From Emticicia soli (lineage in GTDB: Bacteria; Bacteroidota; Bacteroidia; Cytophagales; Spirosomataceae): a DNA stretch of 64,000 nucleotides. Below are positions 15,913 to 23,729 of this stretch, one piece after another; position 1 is the stretch's first letter, and every line of letters begins with the position of its first letter. The notes beneath the pieces were generated by a model, which did not search any database, had not been told where the DNA came from, and saw only the letters and a list, made by a program, of their open reading frames with translations. The position numbers and the translations under genes are program-made. The stretch spans positions 248,001-312,000 of the forward strand of contig NZ_JBBEWC010000009.1 of assembly GCF_037860775.1 (NCBI RefSeq). Direction: 5' to 3'.

Positions 15913-16018
15913 CACCCCACACCCTAAATCCCTCCGCAGCGGCGGCCGCTCCCCAACAGTAGGGAGAGGGACTTTTACCCCCTTCCCCACTGTTGGGGAA
16001 GGGTTGGGGATGGGGTTT
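15913..16018. repeat. GC-rich REP-like palindromic repeat
   Basis: This stretch is far richer in G and C than its surroundings. TCCCCAACAGT (15950-15960) pairs with ACTGTTGGGGA (15989-15999), extending imperfectly inward through AGGGAGAGGG and CCCCCTTCCCC. Outer ACCCCA and TGGGGT blocks add further symmetry, and a GCGGCCGC stretch lies inside. It fills most of the 303-bp gap between comB and folA. The rest of that gap is AT-rich with no gene. Confidence 0.6.
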
Positions 16019-16151
16019 TATGAAATACTATTTGATACAAAAGACTTTTGAGATAGCTTCTACTTTGTGACTAAATTTTGCTACAAATATGCCAAAAAAT
16101 GCTGTAAAACCCTATTAAAAACACTAAATTGCGACCATAAAAAACAGTAGA

Positions 16152-16646
16152 ATGATTTCGATAATAGTGGCAGTAGCCGAAAATGGTGTTATAGGAAAAG
16201 ACAATCAATTACTCTGGAGACTTTCGGATGATTTAAAGCAATTTAAGGCTCTTACGAGCGGCCACGCCGTAATAATGGGTAGAAAAACATTTGATTCTAT
16301 TGGTAAACCTTTGCCCAATAGAACCAATATTGTGATTACAAGACAAAGTAAGGTTTCGGATGACACAACAGTATTAGTGGCCGATTCGATTGAAAGAGCT
16401 ATTGAAATGGCTAAAGAACAAAAAGGAAACGACGAGATTTTTATTATCGGTGGCGGAAATATCTATGAACAATCGTTGCCGATAACAGATAAAGTTTATC
16501 TGACAGAAGTAAAAACTACAATTGATGGAGATACGTATTTTCCGGCTTTGAGTAAGGATGAATGGGAAGAGATAAGCCGCAAGCCGTATCAGAAAAACGA
16601 GAAGAATGAGTATGATTTTGATGTGGTTGAACTCATAAGAAAATAA
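16152..16646 (+). CDS. folA: Dihydrofolate reductase
   Basis: The protein has 164 residues, the usual DHFR length. It opens with ISIIVAVAENGVIGKDNQLLW, then LSDDLKQFKALTSGHAVIMGRKTFDSIGKPLPNR, then IFIIGGGNIYEQ. The active-site acid is the Asp in LSDDLKQF. It reduces dihydrofolate with NADPH for thymidylate and purine synthesis. It is monocistronic here and closed by a shared bidirectional terminator. Confidence 0.96.
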   Translation: MISIIVAVAENGVIGKDNQLLWRLSDDLKQFKALTSGHAVIMGRKTFDSIGKPLPNRTNIVITRQSKVSDDTTVLVADSIERAIEMAKEQKGNDEIFIIGGGNIYEQSLPITDKVYLTEVKTTIDGDTYFPALSKDEWEEISRKPYQKNEKNEYDFDVVELIRK

Positions 16647-16686
16647 AAGAATAAAGCCTGACCTCGAGAGTCAGGCTTTATTCTTT
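16646..16686. terminator. Bidirectional terminator between folA and hemB
   Basis: Perfect 17-bp arms (16646-16662 and 16670-16686, core AAAGCCTGAC / GTCAGGCTTT) with a 7-nt loop start at the folA stop codon and end right beside the hemB stop. Confidence 0.92.
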
Positions 16687-17658
16687 CTATGCCTTTAATT
16701 GCGCAAATTCTTTGGCAAAATAAGTGAGTATAATATTTGCCCCTGCACGCTTCATACTTATAAGCATCTCGTACATTGCTTTTTGTCCATCAATCCAGCC
16801 GTTTTGTGAAGCGGCTTTTATCATGGCATATTCACCCGATACGTTATAGGCTGCTATTGGTAATGGAAAATTCTCTGACAAGGTTTTAATAACATCAAGG
16901 TAAGAGAAAGCAGGTTTCACCATCAGAAAATCAGCTCCTTCATCCATATCCAATTGTCCTTCTATAATTGCCTCACGCACATTGGCCGGATTCATCTGAT
17001 ACGTTTTTTTATCACCAAATTTTGGTGCCGAATCTAATGCATCACGGAAAGGTCCATAAAACGCACTTGCATACTTAGCCGAATAAGACATAATGCTTAT
17101 GTTGGTAAAGCCTTCGCCATCAAGCAACTCACGGATATACCCCACACGGCCATCCATCATATCTGATGGCCCTAGAATATCGGCTCCGGCACGGGCTTGA
17201 GCTAGTGCCATTTTTCCTAATACTTCAAGGGTTTCATCGTTCAGAATCTGGCCATTTTCTACAATACCATCGTGACCGTCGCTGCTATATGGGTCAAGAG
17301 CGATGTCGGTCATAAGAGCTAAATCAGGAAATTTATTTTTTATTTCACTTAGTGCCTTCAAATAAAGCGTATCGGCATTGTAGCTTTCAGTTGCATATTT
17401 ATCCTTTTTTGATTCAGGATAATTCGGAAACAAGCAGATTGATTTTATACCTAAATCAGTTACCTCTTTTAGTTCTTCTAAAAGTGTATCTAAAGAGAAT
17501 CGGTAAATATTAGGCATCGATTTAATTTCACTCTTGATGTTGCTACCTTCCATCACAAACATCGGAAATATAAAGTCGTTGACCGAAAGCGTAGTTTCCT
17601 GTACCAAATCTCTGATAGCTGCGCTTTTGCGGTTTCTTCGTGGGCGGTGAATAAGCAT
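16687..17658 (-). CDS. hemB: Delta-aminolevulinic acid dehydratase (porphobilinogen synthase)
   Basis: The protein has 323 residues. It joins two 5-aminolevulinate molecules into porphobilinogen in haem synthesis. The Schiff-base lysine is in DFLMVKPAFSYLD, and the second active-site lysine is in SYSAKYASAFYGPFRDA. The metal-site segment reads DIALDPYSSDGHDG, with Ala and Asp where zinc enzymes have cysteines, so this is the Mg or zinc-independent type. The start is the ATG at 17658. A LON-domain gene lies 30 bp downstream of its stop-codon side on the same strand. Confidence 0.96.
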   Translation of the reverse strand: MLIHRPRRNRKSAAIRDLVQETTLSVNDFIFPMFVMEGSNIKSEIKSMPNIYRFSLDTLLEELKEVTDLGIKSICLFPNYPESKKDKYATESYNADTLYLKALSEIKNKFPDLALMTDIALDPYSSDGHDGIVENGQILNDETLEVLGKMALAQARAGADILGPSDMMDGRVGYIRELLDGEGFTNISIMSYSAKYASAFYGPFRDALDSAPKFGDKKTYQMNPANVREAIIEGQLDMDEGADFLMVKPAFSYLDVIKTLSENFPLPIAAYNVSGEYAMIKAASQNGWIDGQKAMYEMLISMKRAGANIILTYFAKEFAQLKA

Positions 17659-17688
17659 TTTGTATATATGGTATATTCTTGTAAAAAA

Positions 17689-18318
17689 TTAAAAATTTAA
17701 GGCATCAAATTCCTTAAAATGGCCGTTCATTGCGATACGGTCTTTGGTTCGTTCTACTTCCGAAACAATCGGTAAAATTCTTTCGAGGTGCTTAATCAAT
17801 ATTATTTGTCGTTGGGCTTCAGAGGCAACTGTCAATAATTCATATTCTTCATTAACCGAAAGTCCAATCTTATGCACTATTCTATAGCTGAATGGCTGAT
17901 ACTCGGGCTTATTGTAGTCTACTTTTATTTTTAGCAGGGTATAGAGCCTATCTACCAAACTCAATAAGAACGGATTCACTGTTTCGCTTAAATCTTCGCT
18001 CTCCAGAAATTCTACCTCACCACCTGCATAAAGTTTATTTTCTATAGGATTCTGAAAATCGGTAATCCTGAAAATTCTAAGTCCTTTCGTCTTAATATCC
18101 ATTCTTCCATCGCCATAGCGTTTCGAAAGCTGAGTAATGTGTACCTCTGTGCCATAGCCGGCTAGTTTGTTATTCACAAAGGTAGGAATACCAAAAGTTG
18201 TCTGATTTTCGAGGCATTCGTTAATCAGTTCTTTGTAACGGGGCTCAAAGATATGGAGATTCAGGTCTTCGTGAGGAAAGACTACCAGGTTTAACGGAAA
18301 AAGAGGCAAAAAACTCAT
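17689..18318 (-). CDS. LON N-terminal (PUA-like) substrate-binding domain protein
   Basis: The protein has 209 residues. LFPLNLVVFPHEDLNLHIFEPRYKELINE is the classic start of the LON substrate-binding domain, which here stands alone without the ATPase and protease. The C-terminal half is helical (YELLTVASEAQRQIILIKHLERILP). Such proteins are widespread and their role is unclear. It lies upstream of hemB on the same strand with a 30-bp gap, so the two may be co-transcribed. Confidence 0.88.
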   Translation of the reverse strand: MSFLPLFPLNLVVFPHEDLNLHIFEPRYKELINECLENQTTFGIPTFVNNKLAGYGTEVHITQLSKRYGDGRMDIKTKGLRIFRITDFQNPIENKLYAGGEVEFLESEDLSETVNPFLLSLVDRLYTLLKIKVDYNKPEYQPFSYRIVHKIGLSVNEEYELLTVASEAQRQIILIKHLERILPIVSEVERTKDRIAMNGHFKEFDALNF

Positions 18319-18372
18319 ATAAAGCCCAGTTTTGGTATATCAGGATATAAAATGATAACCCAAATTTTGGGA

Positions 18373-18852
18373 TTATTGTTTCGGTGGGAGAGGTTTTTCA
18401 ACACTCAACCCAATTGACATAACAAACGGCAAAGGGTCTTGGCGCATATATTGCTGAAACTTGATAGTGTATTTTCCTTTTTTGGGGAATCTATAAGCCC
18501 GGCTCGAAATAACTTTGCTGTCATAAATATCACCTAAACCTTTACCCTTTGGTTTGCCCGTTTTAGGCTCAAACAAAATAACCTGTTCAAGACGCTTGTT
18601 GATAAGCTTGTTATCTGGCCCATAAATAAAACGGGTCATGTACAGGTTATTGTAAGGGTACTGCGAGGCGTTTCTTACCAAAACATAAATATCATAAGGG
18701 ATGGTTTCGTCGGCCACCTCAAAGGTAAACGACGGAACATCTTTTATATACCAGTTCGTATCTTTAAAATCTATAAAATGTTTATAGATAGCGTTGCTGT
18801 CGCAGGCAAGAACGGTGAAACAAAGTAAGAAGCCTATAATAAGGTTTTTCAT
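18373..18852 (-). CDS. gldH: Gliding motility lipoprotein GldH
   Basis: This 159-residue lipoprotein has signal and lipobox TVLAC (Cys17). NTNWYIKDVPSF-like (here DTNWYIKDVPSFTFEV), VLVRNASQYPYNNLYM and GKGLGDIYD are the GldH pattern. GldH is needed for gliding in Flavobacterium and sits at the periplasmic side of a membrane as part of the gliding/type IX secretion machinery. It follows ricT by 30 bp on the same strand, an order often kept in Bacteroidota. Confidence 0.9.
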   Translation of the reverse strand: MKNLIIGFLLCFTVLACDSNAIYKHFIDFKDTNWYIKDVPSFTFEVADETIPYDIYVLVRNASQYPYNNLYMTRFIYGPDNKLINKRLEQVILFEPKTGKPKGKGLGDIYDSKVISSRAYRFPKKGKYTIKFQQYMRQDPLPFVMSIGLSVEKPLPPKQ

Positions 18853-18882
18853 TAATCAATTAAATTTTCAAATTCAATCCTA

Positions 18883-20706
18883 TCAGCTTGGCTGATTCGG
18901 ATTGTTGTTTTTATTATTAGGTTGAGGATTATTTTTAGGCTGGTTTCCCTGAGTCCCTTTATTTCCTCCCTGATTATTTTGTTTATTAGGCTTATTGCCC
19001 TGATTGTTCTGGTTGCCTCCCTGATTATTCTGCGGCTTGTTCTGATTAGCCCCTTGGTTGTTCGGATTCCCCTTTTGATTATTTGAGTTTCCGCCTTGGT
19101 TATTAGGGTTTCCTCCCTGATTATTCTGCGGTTTTGGCCCTTGGTTATTAGGGTTATTCTGCTGTTTATTCGGGTTGCCTTGTTGTTGCTTGTTAGGGTT
19201 TCCGCCTTGGTTATTAGGGTTATTCTGCGGTTTGTTCTGGTTTCCTCCCTGATTATTCTGCGGTTTTGGCCCTTGGTTATTAGGGTTATTCTGTTGCTGT
19301 TTGTTAGGGTTTCCTCCCTGATTGTTTTGTTGAGGTTTGTTCCCCTGATTATTCGGGTTGTTGTTCTGCTGCTTGTTAGGGTTTCCGCCTTGGTTCGGAT
19401 TACCTCCTTGCTTAGCTTGTTGCGGATTTTGCCCCTGATTGTTTTTATTCTGCCCCTGATTTCCCTGTTTTTGTCCAGAATTTTGGTTGTTCTGGTTAGG
19501 ATTAGCAGGTTTTTGGTTATTGTTTTGCGCTTTAGCCTCTGATTTCTGGTCTTTATGAGACGATTGTTGCGGCTTTTTACCTTTATCAGTATATTTTTTG
19601 TCCAGACGGTCAAGGTCTGAATTTCTCGGTGAGGCTTTATCTGTTACAAGCGTATCAGCCAGATTCAAATCATCAAGCGAATTAGGCGTAATGCCTCTTT
19701 CGTTCATCTTCATGATTTCTACTACCTTATGAATCGGTAGCGAATGCCAGTTGATATCGTTGTTGTAGCTAAACCACATGATACGGCGGAAGATGTCAGT
19801 TTTTTGTAAAACTGCAATACCTTTTTCGGTTTTAAGTGGTTTTTCTACGGTCGGAATATCGCTCAGGGCATCCAGATACGTTTCTAATTCGTAGTTAAGG
19901 CAGCATTTCAAACGCCCGCATTGGCCTGAAAGTTTAGCCGGATTCAGCGAAAGATTCTGGTAACGAGCCGCAGAAGTTGGAATGGCTCTGAAATCTGTCA
20001 ACCATGTAGAGCAGCATAATTCACGGCCGCAAGACCCAATACCACCCACACGGGCAGCCTCTTGGCGTAAGCTGATTTGCTTCATTTCTACCCGAATTTT
20101 AAATTCGGCAGCCAGCAATTTAATTAGTTCACGAAAATCGACACGGTCGTCGGCCGAGTAGTAAAAAGTAGCCTTAGTGTTATCTGACTGAAACTCTACA
20201 TCAGAAACTTTCATTTGTAGTTTCAGTTCTTTGGCAATTTCACGTACCCGATACATGGTTGGTAGGTCACGGGTAATAGCTTGTTGGTGTTTTTCAAGGT
20301 CTTTTTCTTGTGCTACACGTATTACTTTCTTGATAGTGTCGTCGTCCTGAATTCCCTTTTTTATCATCTGTAAACGAACTAGTTCACCTTGCAACGAAAC
20401 ACTACCAATATGAAAACCCGTTTGCATTTCGCAAAGTACAAAGTCGCCTGTGTAAAGTTCAAGGTTATTGGTATTTCTGAAATACTCTTTTCTACCTCCT
20501 TTAAACTTTACTTCTACCATATTATAACGCATACTCATTGGTACTTCCATGTTCGAAAGCCAATCGTACGCATTCATTTTATTACATCCACCTGTTGAGC
20601 AGCCGCCCGAAGAGCAACCTGCCACAGTTTTATGATTCGATTTTTCGGTTCTGTCTAAGGCTTTTACTGCTCCACAGCCACCCGATGAACATTGTCCACA
20701 GCCCAT
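18883..20706 (-). CDS. ricT: PSP1/RicT family protein with long Asn/Gln/Gly/Pro tail
   Basis: This 607-residue protein starts with a cysteine-rich segment (MGCGQCSSGGCG, CSSGGCSTGGC). The PSP1/RicT core follows (VEVKFKGGRKEYF, GDFVLCEMQTGFHIG, GIGSCGRELCCSTWL, SGQCGRLKCCLNYELE). Its CGRELCC and CGRLKCC cysteines are conserved in RicT, where they help hold Fe-S clusters. In Bacillus the RicAFT complex acts with RNase Y. From about residue 382 to the end is a low-complexity tail of NPNNQGG and NKQQ units. The cores are family-typical, while the tail is unusually long. It is just upstream of gldH. Confidence 0.88.
   Translation of the reverse strand: MGCGQCSSGGCGAVKALDRTEKSNHKTVAGCSSGGCSTGGCNKMNAYDWLSNMEVPMSMRYNMVEVKFKGGRKEYFRNTNNLELYTGDFVLCEMQTGFHIGSVSLQGELVRLQMIKKGIQDDDTIKKVIRVAQEKDLEKHQQAITRDLPTMYRVREIAKELKLQMKVSDVEFQSDNTKATFYYSADDRVDFRELIKLLAAEFKIRVEMKQISLRQEAARVGGIGSCGRELCCSTWLTDFRAIPTSAARYQNLSLNPAKLSGQCGRLKCCLNYELETYLDALSDIPTVEKPLKTEKGIAVLQKTDIFRRIMWFSYNNDINWHSLPIHKVVEIMKMNERGITPNSLDDLNLADTLVTDKASPRNSDLDRLDKKYTDKGKKPQQSSHKDQKSEAKAQNNNQKPANPNQNNQNSGQKQGNQGQNKNNQGQNPQQAKQGGNPNQGGNPNKQQNNNPNNQGNKPQQNNQGGNPNKQQQNNPNNQGPKPQNNQGGNQNKPQNNPNNQGGNPNKQQQGNPNKQQNNPNNQGPKPQNNQGGNPNNQGGNSNNQKGNPNNQGANQNKPQNNQGGNQNNQGNKPNKQNNQGGNKGTQGNQPKNNPQPNNKNNNPNQPS
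18890..19545. repeat. Tandem and interspersed repeats encoding the RicT tail
   Basis: The DNA is built from short related units encoding NQGGNPN, NKQQ and PQNNQ. One 55-base block is perfectly repeated at 19107-19161 and 19239-19293, which favours slippage or recombination that changes tail length. Codon use is strongly biased, and the opposite and shifted frames stay open, giving false ORFs. Confidence 0.85.
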
Positions 20707-20967
20707 ATCCTCTGTATATATAGTTTATAGTTGGTTAAAGAATGAGGCGAAAATAAATGAGTGATTTAGCGATTAAACAGCCGCTGTGCGGTGAATAAAT
20801 CTTGTAGTACTAATTCAAATCAGTGTTTTCAAACATCATTATGTATTTATACAGATACAGGCAAAAAGTGAAAATTGTTATATTCTTAAGGTATCAAAAG
20901 AATCTATTTTTTGTTATCAGGCTATGCTTTTGTATAATCAAGGCTATAGATAAATATCTAAAATAGC

Positions 20968-22266
20968 TTATTTTTCTTCTTTCAAATACTTTAAAAGGTC
21001 TTTGCCTATATCTTTTCTGTAATATTTGCCGTCAAATATAATATTTTTTGCTAATCGTTGTGATTTCTGACGGGCAGAATTTAAAGTGCGGGCCATTGCT
21101 ACAGAAACAATCACACGTCCACCATTGGTAATTACTGTATTATTGTCGGTCAGTTTTGTACCGGCATGAAAAATAATTGTGTCTTTTTCGGCTTCCGGTA
21201 TTTGCATTAAATCACCTTTTCGGTAGTCTTCAGGGTAGCCCTTTGCTACAGCTACAGTAGCAATTGCTGCCTTCGGATTCACCGAAAGCTTGATTTTATC
21301 CAACTTGCCTTCGGCAGTTGCTTTCATGAGCTTCACCATGTCGGTCTTTATTCTTGGTAAAACTACTTCTGTTTCTGGGTCTCCCATACGTGCATTGTAT
21401 TCAATCACATAAGGTTCGCCTTGCATATTCATTAGTCCAACGAAAATAAAGCCTACATATTTGATTCCCTCGGCCTGTAAGCCGGCCAAAGTAGGTTTTA
21501 CTACTCTTTCTTCTACTTTTTGCAAAAAGGCTGCATCGGCAAATGGCACCGGAGACACCGCACCCATACCGCCTGTGTTTAAACCTTTATCGCCCTCGCC
21601 TATGCGTTTGTAATCTTTGGCTTCGGGTAAAATTTTATAGTTTTTGCCATCAGAAAGCACAAATACAGATAATTCAATTCCGCTAAGGTATTGTTCTATC
21701 AGTACTTTGCTACTTGCATCGCCAAATTTGGCTTCTGCCAGCATTTCGTGCAGGCTTTGTTGTGCTTCTTTAAGTGTTTCGGCAATAATTACGCCTTTAC
21801 CTGCGGCCAGGCCATCGGCTTTTAGTACAATTGGTAAAGATTGTTTTTCCAAATAGGCCAATCCTTCGGCAAGGGTATCTTTTGTAAATGTTTCAGAGGC
21901 TGCCGTCGGAATTCCGTATTTCTGCATGAAAGACTTCGAGAAATCTTTACTGCCCTCTAGTTGAGCACCAGCGGCATCGGGGCCAACAATTTTGATTTTC
22001 TTGAGGCTTTTGTCTTTCCTGAAGAAATCTACAATACCATTTACAAGTGGGTCTTCAGGACCAACAATGATCATTTCTATATTGTGCTCTTTCACAGCCT
22101 GCGCAATTCCTGTAAAATCGTTTACTGCAATTGGCAAATTGGTAGCTATGGCAGCAGTACCAGCATTGCCAGGCGCAACAAATAATTGCGTGCAGTTTTT
22201 AGATTGAGAAATTTTCCAGGCAAATGTGTGCTCACGACCACCAGAGCCAATAATCAAAATGTTCAT
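20968..22266 (-). CDS. purD: Phosphoribosylamine-glycine ligase
   Basis: The protein has 432 residues. It starts MNILIIGSGGREHTFAWKI, has GPEDPLVNGIVDFF, the ATP-grasp region LPIVLKADGLAAGKGVIIAET, and ends its metal site with YVIEYNARMGDPETEVVLPR. It makes glycinamide ribonucleotide, the second step of purine synthesis. It is flanked by short AT-rich gaps and is probably monocistronic; the 261 bp upstream of ricT hold no visible gene. Confidence 0.97.
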   Translation of the reverse strand: MNILIIGSGGREHTFAWKISQSKNCTQLFVAPGNAGTAAIATNLPIAVNDFTGIAQAVKEHNIEMIIVGPEDPLVNGIVDFFRKDKSLKKIKIVGPDAAGAQLEGSKDFSKSFMQKYGIPTAASETFTKDTLAEGLAYLEKQSLPIVLKADGLAAGKGVIIAETLKEAQQSLHEMLAEAKFGDASSKVLIEQYLSGIELSVFVLSDGKNYKILPEAKDYKRIGEGDKGLNTGGMGAVSPVPFADAAFLQKVEERVVKPTLAGLQAEGIKYVGFIFVGLMNMQGEPYVIEYNARMGDPETEVVLPRIKTDMVKLMKATAEGKLDKIKLSVNPKAAIATVAVAKGYPEDYRKGDLMQIPEAEKDTIIFHAGTKLTDNNTVITNGGRVIVSVAMARTLNSARQKSQRLAKNIIFDGKYYRKDIGKDLLKYLKEEK

Positions 22267-22355
22267 TTAGTCTAAAATTTGAGTTTCAAAGACGCAAAGG
22301 TCGGAAGTTTTTTGGAAAAGAAAAGAGTGCATACAGAAAATGCTTGCATTAAAGG

Positions 22356-23090
22356 CTAAAATTCGAAAACATTGTCTTGTTTTACTCTCTCAATTGTATG
22401 CAAAACAGCTTGCTTGCCTCTGAATGCAATTTTTTTTGAAATAACCGAGGCCGAAGTAAAATAAGCTAATTTGGTATGAAGCTCGCCCTGACCGAAAAAC
22501 TCTTTTTCGGTTTTGAGGCTTTCGAGTGGGAGCGGTTTTTTTGAGAAAAAGAATAATTCGCTGCTGTAAGCTCTGTAACGTTGGGCGCTGTCTTGTGTTG
22601 CAACAAAGCGGTAGTCGAGCATTAGGGCCAAGCCTTCGTCAAACCAGGTTGGTATTTTTGTTTTAGTTTTCCACCAGCCCAATCGGCTCATTAGTTCATC
22701 GTGCGACATCTCGTGGGCAATTACATCGGCATTCAGCCCATCTTTATTTAAAACAATCCATGAGCCAATAGGAGTACCAATGGTGCAACCGGCACCTTCT
22801 GAACTGCGGCAATATTGCCTGTATTTTTCTAAATCATCACAAAAAATAATTGTAGCTTCGCCTTGTTGTGTACCCCAAAAACTTTCTATGCGTTTTTTAG
22901 CTATTTTAATATAATTTTTTAGTGAGTCTTGCTGTTGTAAAGTAGAAGTTGTAGCAGCATATACATTGGGTTGTATACTTACAAAAGTGTCGTACTGCAC
23001 CAAAGAACAACGCAATACCTGCGGAAAAACCGAGATAAAAAGCAGAAAAACAAAAAAAAGAATGATGATTATAGGTTTGAGAAATTTCAT
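22356..23090 (-). CDS. Putative membrane-anchored gluzincin-like metalloprotease
   Basis: This 244-residue protein has one N-terminal membrane segment (about 6-25). VIAHEMSHDELMSRLGWW has an HExxH zinc motif (His126, Glu127, His130). WFDEGLALMLDY supplies a third ligand (Glu152), 22 residues after His130. This is the gluzincin (peptidase MA) layout. FWGTQQGEATIIFCDD before it resembles similar domains in Bacteroidota. No specific family is recognised. A secreted or periplasmic, membrane-tethered peptidase is likely, and the substrate is unknown. Confidence 0.65.
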   Translation of the reverse strand: MKFLKPIIIILFFVFLLFISVFPQVLRCSLVQYDTFVSIQPNVYAATTSTLQQQDSLKNYIKIAKKRIESFWGTQQGEATIIFCDDLEKYRQYCRSSEGAGCTIGTPIGSWIVLNKDGLNADVIAHEMSHDELMSRLGWWKTKTKIPTWFDEGLALMLDYRFVATQDSAQRYRAYSSELFFFSKKPLPLESLKTEKEFFGQGELHTKLAYFTSASVISKKIAFRGKQAVLHTIERVKQDNVFEF

Positions 23091-23204
23091 TATTCTTCTA
23101 ACATCTTATCACGAATTGAAAGTTCGCTTCATAACATTTATGTTATTAAAAGATTATAACGTAATTTTGACAAAAATTTTTACTAACATAACGACTTAAA
23201 ATAT

Positions 23205-23651
23205 ATGTACCCGATTATCCAACCGATTCACTCATACCTTGCATATCTTACTTTATTTTTGTTGGCTTTTGCTACAATTAATGGTATAATGGGCAATAGT
23301 AGCCAGAAAGCTTTTGAAGAAAAAGACCTCAGAATCAATAAATTTGCCCTGATAGCTACACATACTATGTTCCTGTTAGGAATCATCTTGTTATTTATTT
23401 CACCTATCACTCAAACGGCTTTCGGAGATATGAAAGCTACAATGAAAGATGCCACTTTGCGCAAATATGCTGTTGAGCATCCTACCGTAAACCTTATAGC
23501 TGTTGTTTTAGTAACTATTGGTAATGCACGTGTGAAACGTGCTGTAGGTAATGGAAAGAAATACAAGCAAACCATGATTTTCTTTGGTTTAGCTTTAGTC
23601 TTGATTTTGAGCCGTATTCCATGGAGTGCTTGGATTGGATTAGGTGAGTAA
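23205..23651 (+). CDS. Small four-helix membrane protein, cytochrome b561-like
   Basis: The protein has 148 residues with about four membrane segments. Histidines lie in IQPIHSYLAYL near the start, IATHTMFLLG in the second helix and VEHPTVNL before the third, a layout that could hold haem b as in b561-like proteins. It lies 78 bp before the cytochrome c assembly gene ccsA on the same strand, which supports a link to haem or electron transport. The family is common in Bacteroidota without a firm function. Confidence 0.55.
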   Translation: MYPIIQPIHSYLAYLTLFLLAFATINGIMGNSSQKAFEEKDLRINKFALIATHTMFLLGIILLFISPITQTAFGDMKATMKDATLRKYAVEHPTVNLIAVVLVTIGNARVKRAVGNGKKYKQTMIFFGLALVLILSRIPWSAWIGLGE

Positions 23652-23729
23652 TAACAAATGAAATCTGTTATTAAGTGAGTAGGATATTTATATCCAGTCG
23701 ATGACCAAATAAAGTTTATCAAATTAATT

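Noticed and set aside
19096..19542. An open frame on the opposite strand within the RicT repeats (Val/Leu/Arg-rich)
   Set aside because: Same repeat artefact on the other strand, with no independent evidence.
18890..19545. A CRISPR array, suggested by regularly recurring short DNA units
   Set aside because: The units have no fixed spacers, lie inside a coding frame, and encode a protein tail. No cas genes are nearby.
18852..19613. A long Arg/Ile/Thr-rich open frame overlapping ricT
   Set aside because: It is a shifted reading of the repeat-coded RicT tail. The protein is low complexity with no start signal, so it is a shadow.
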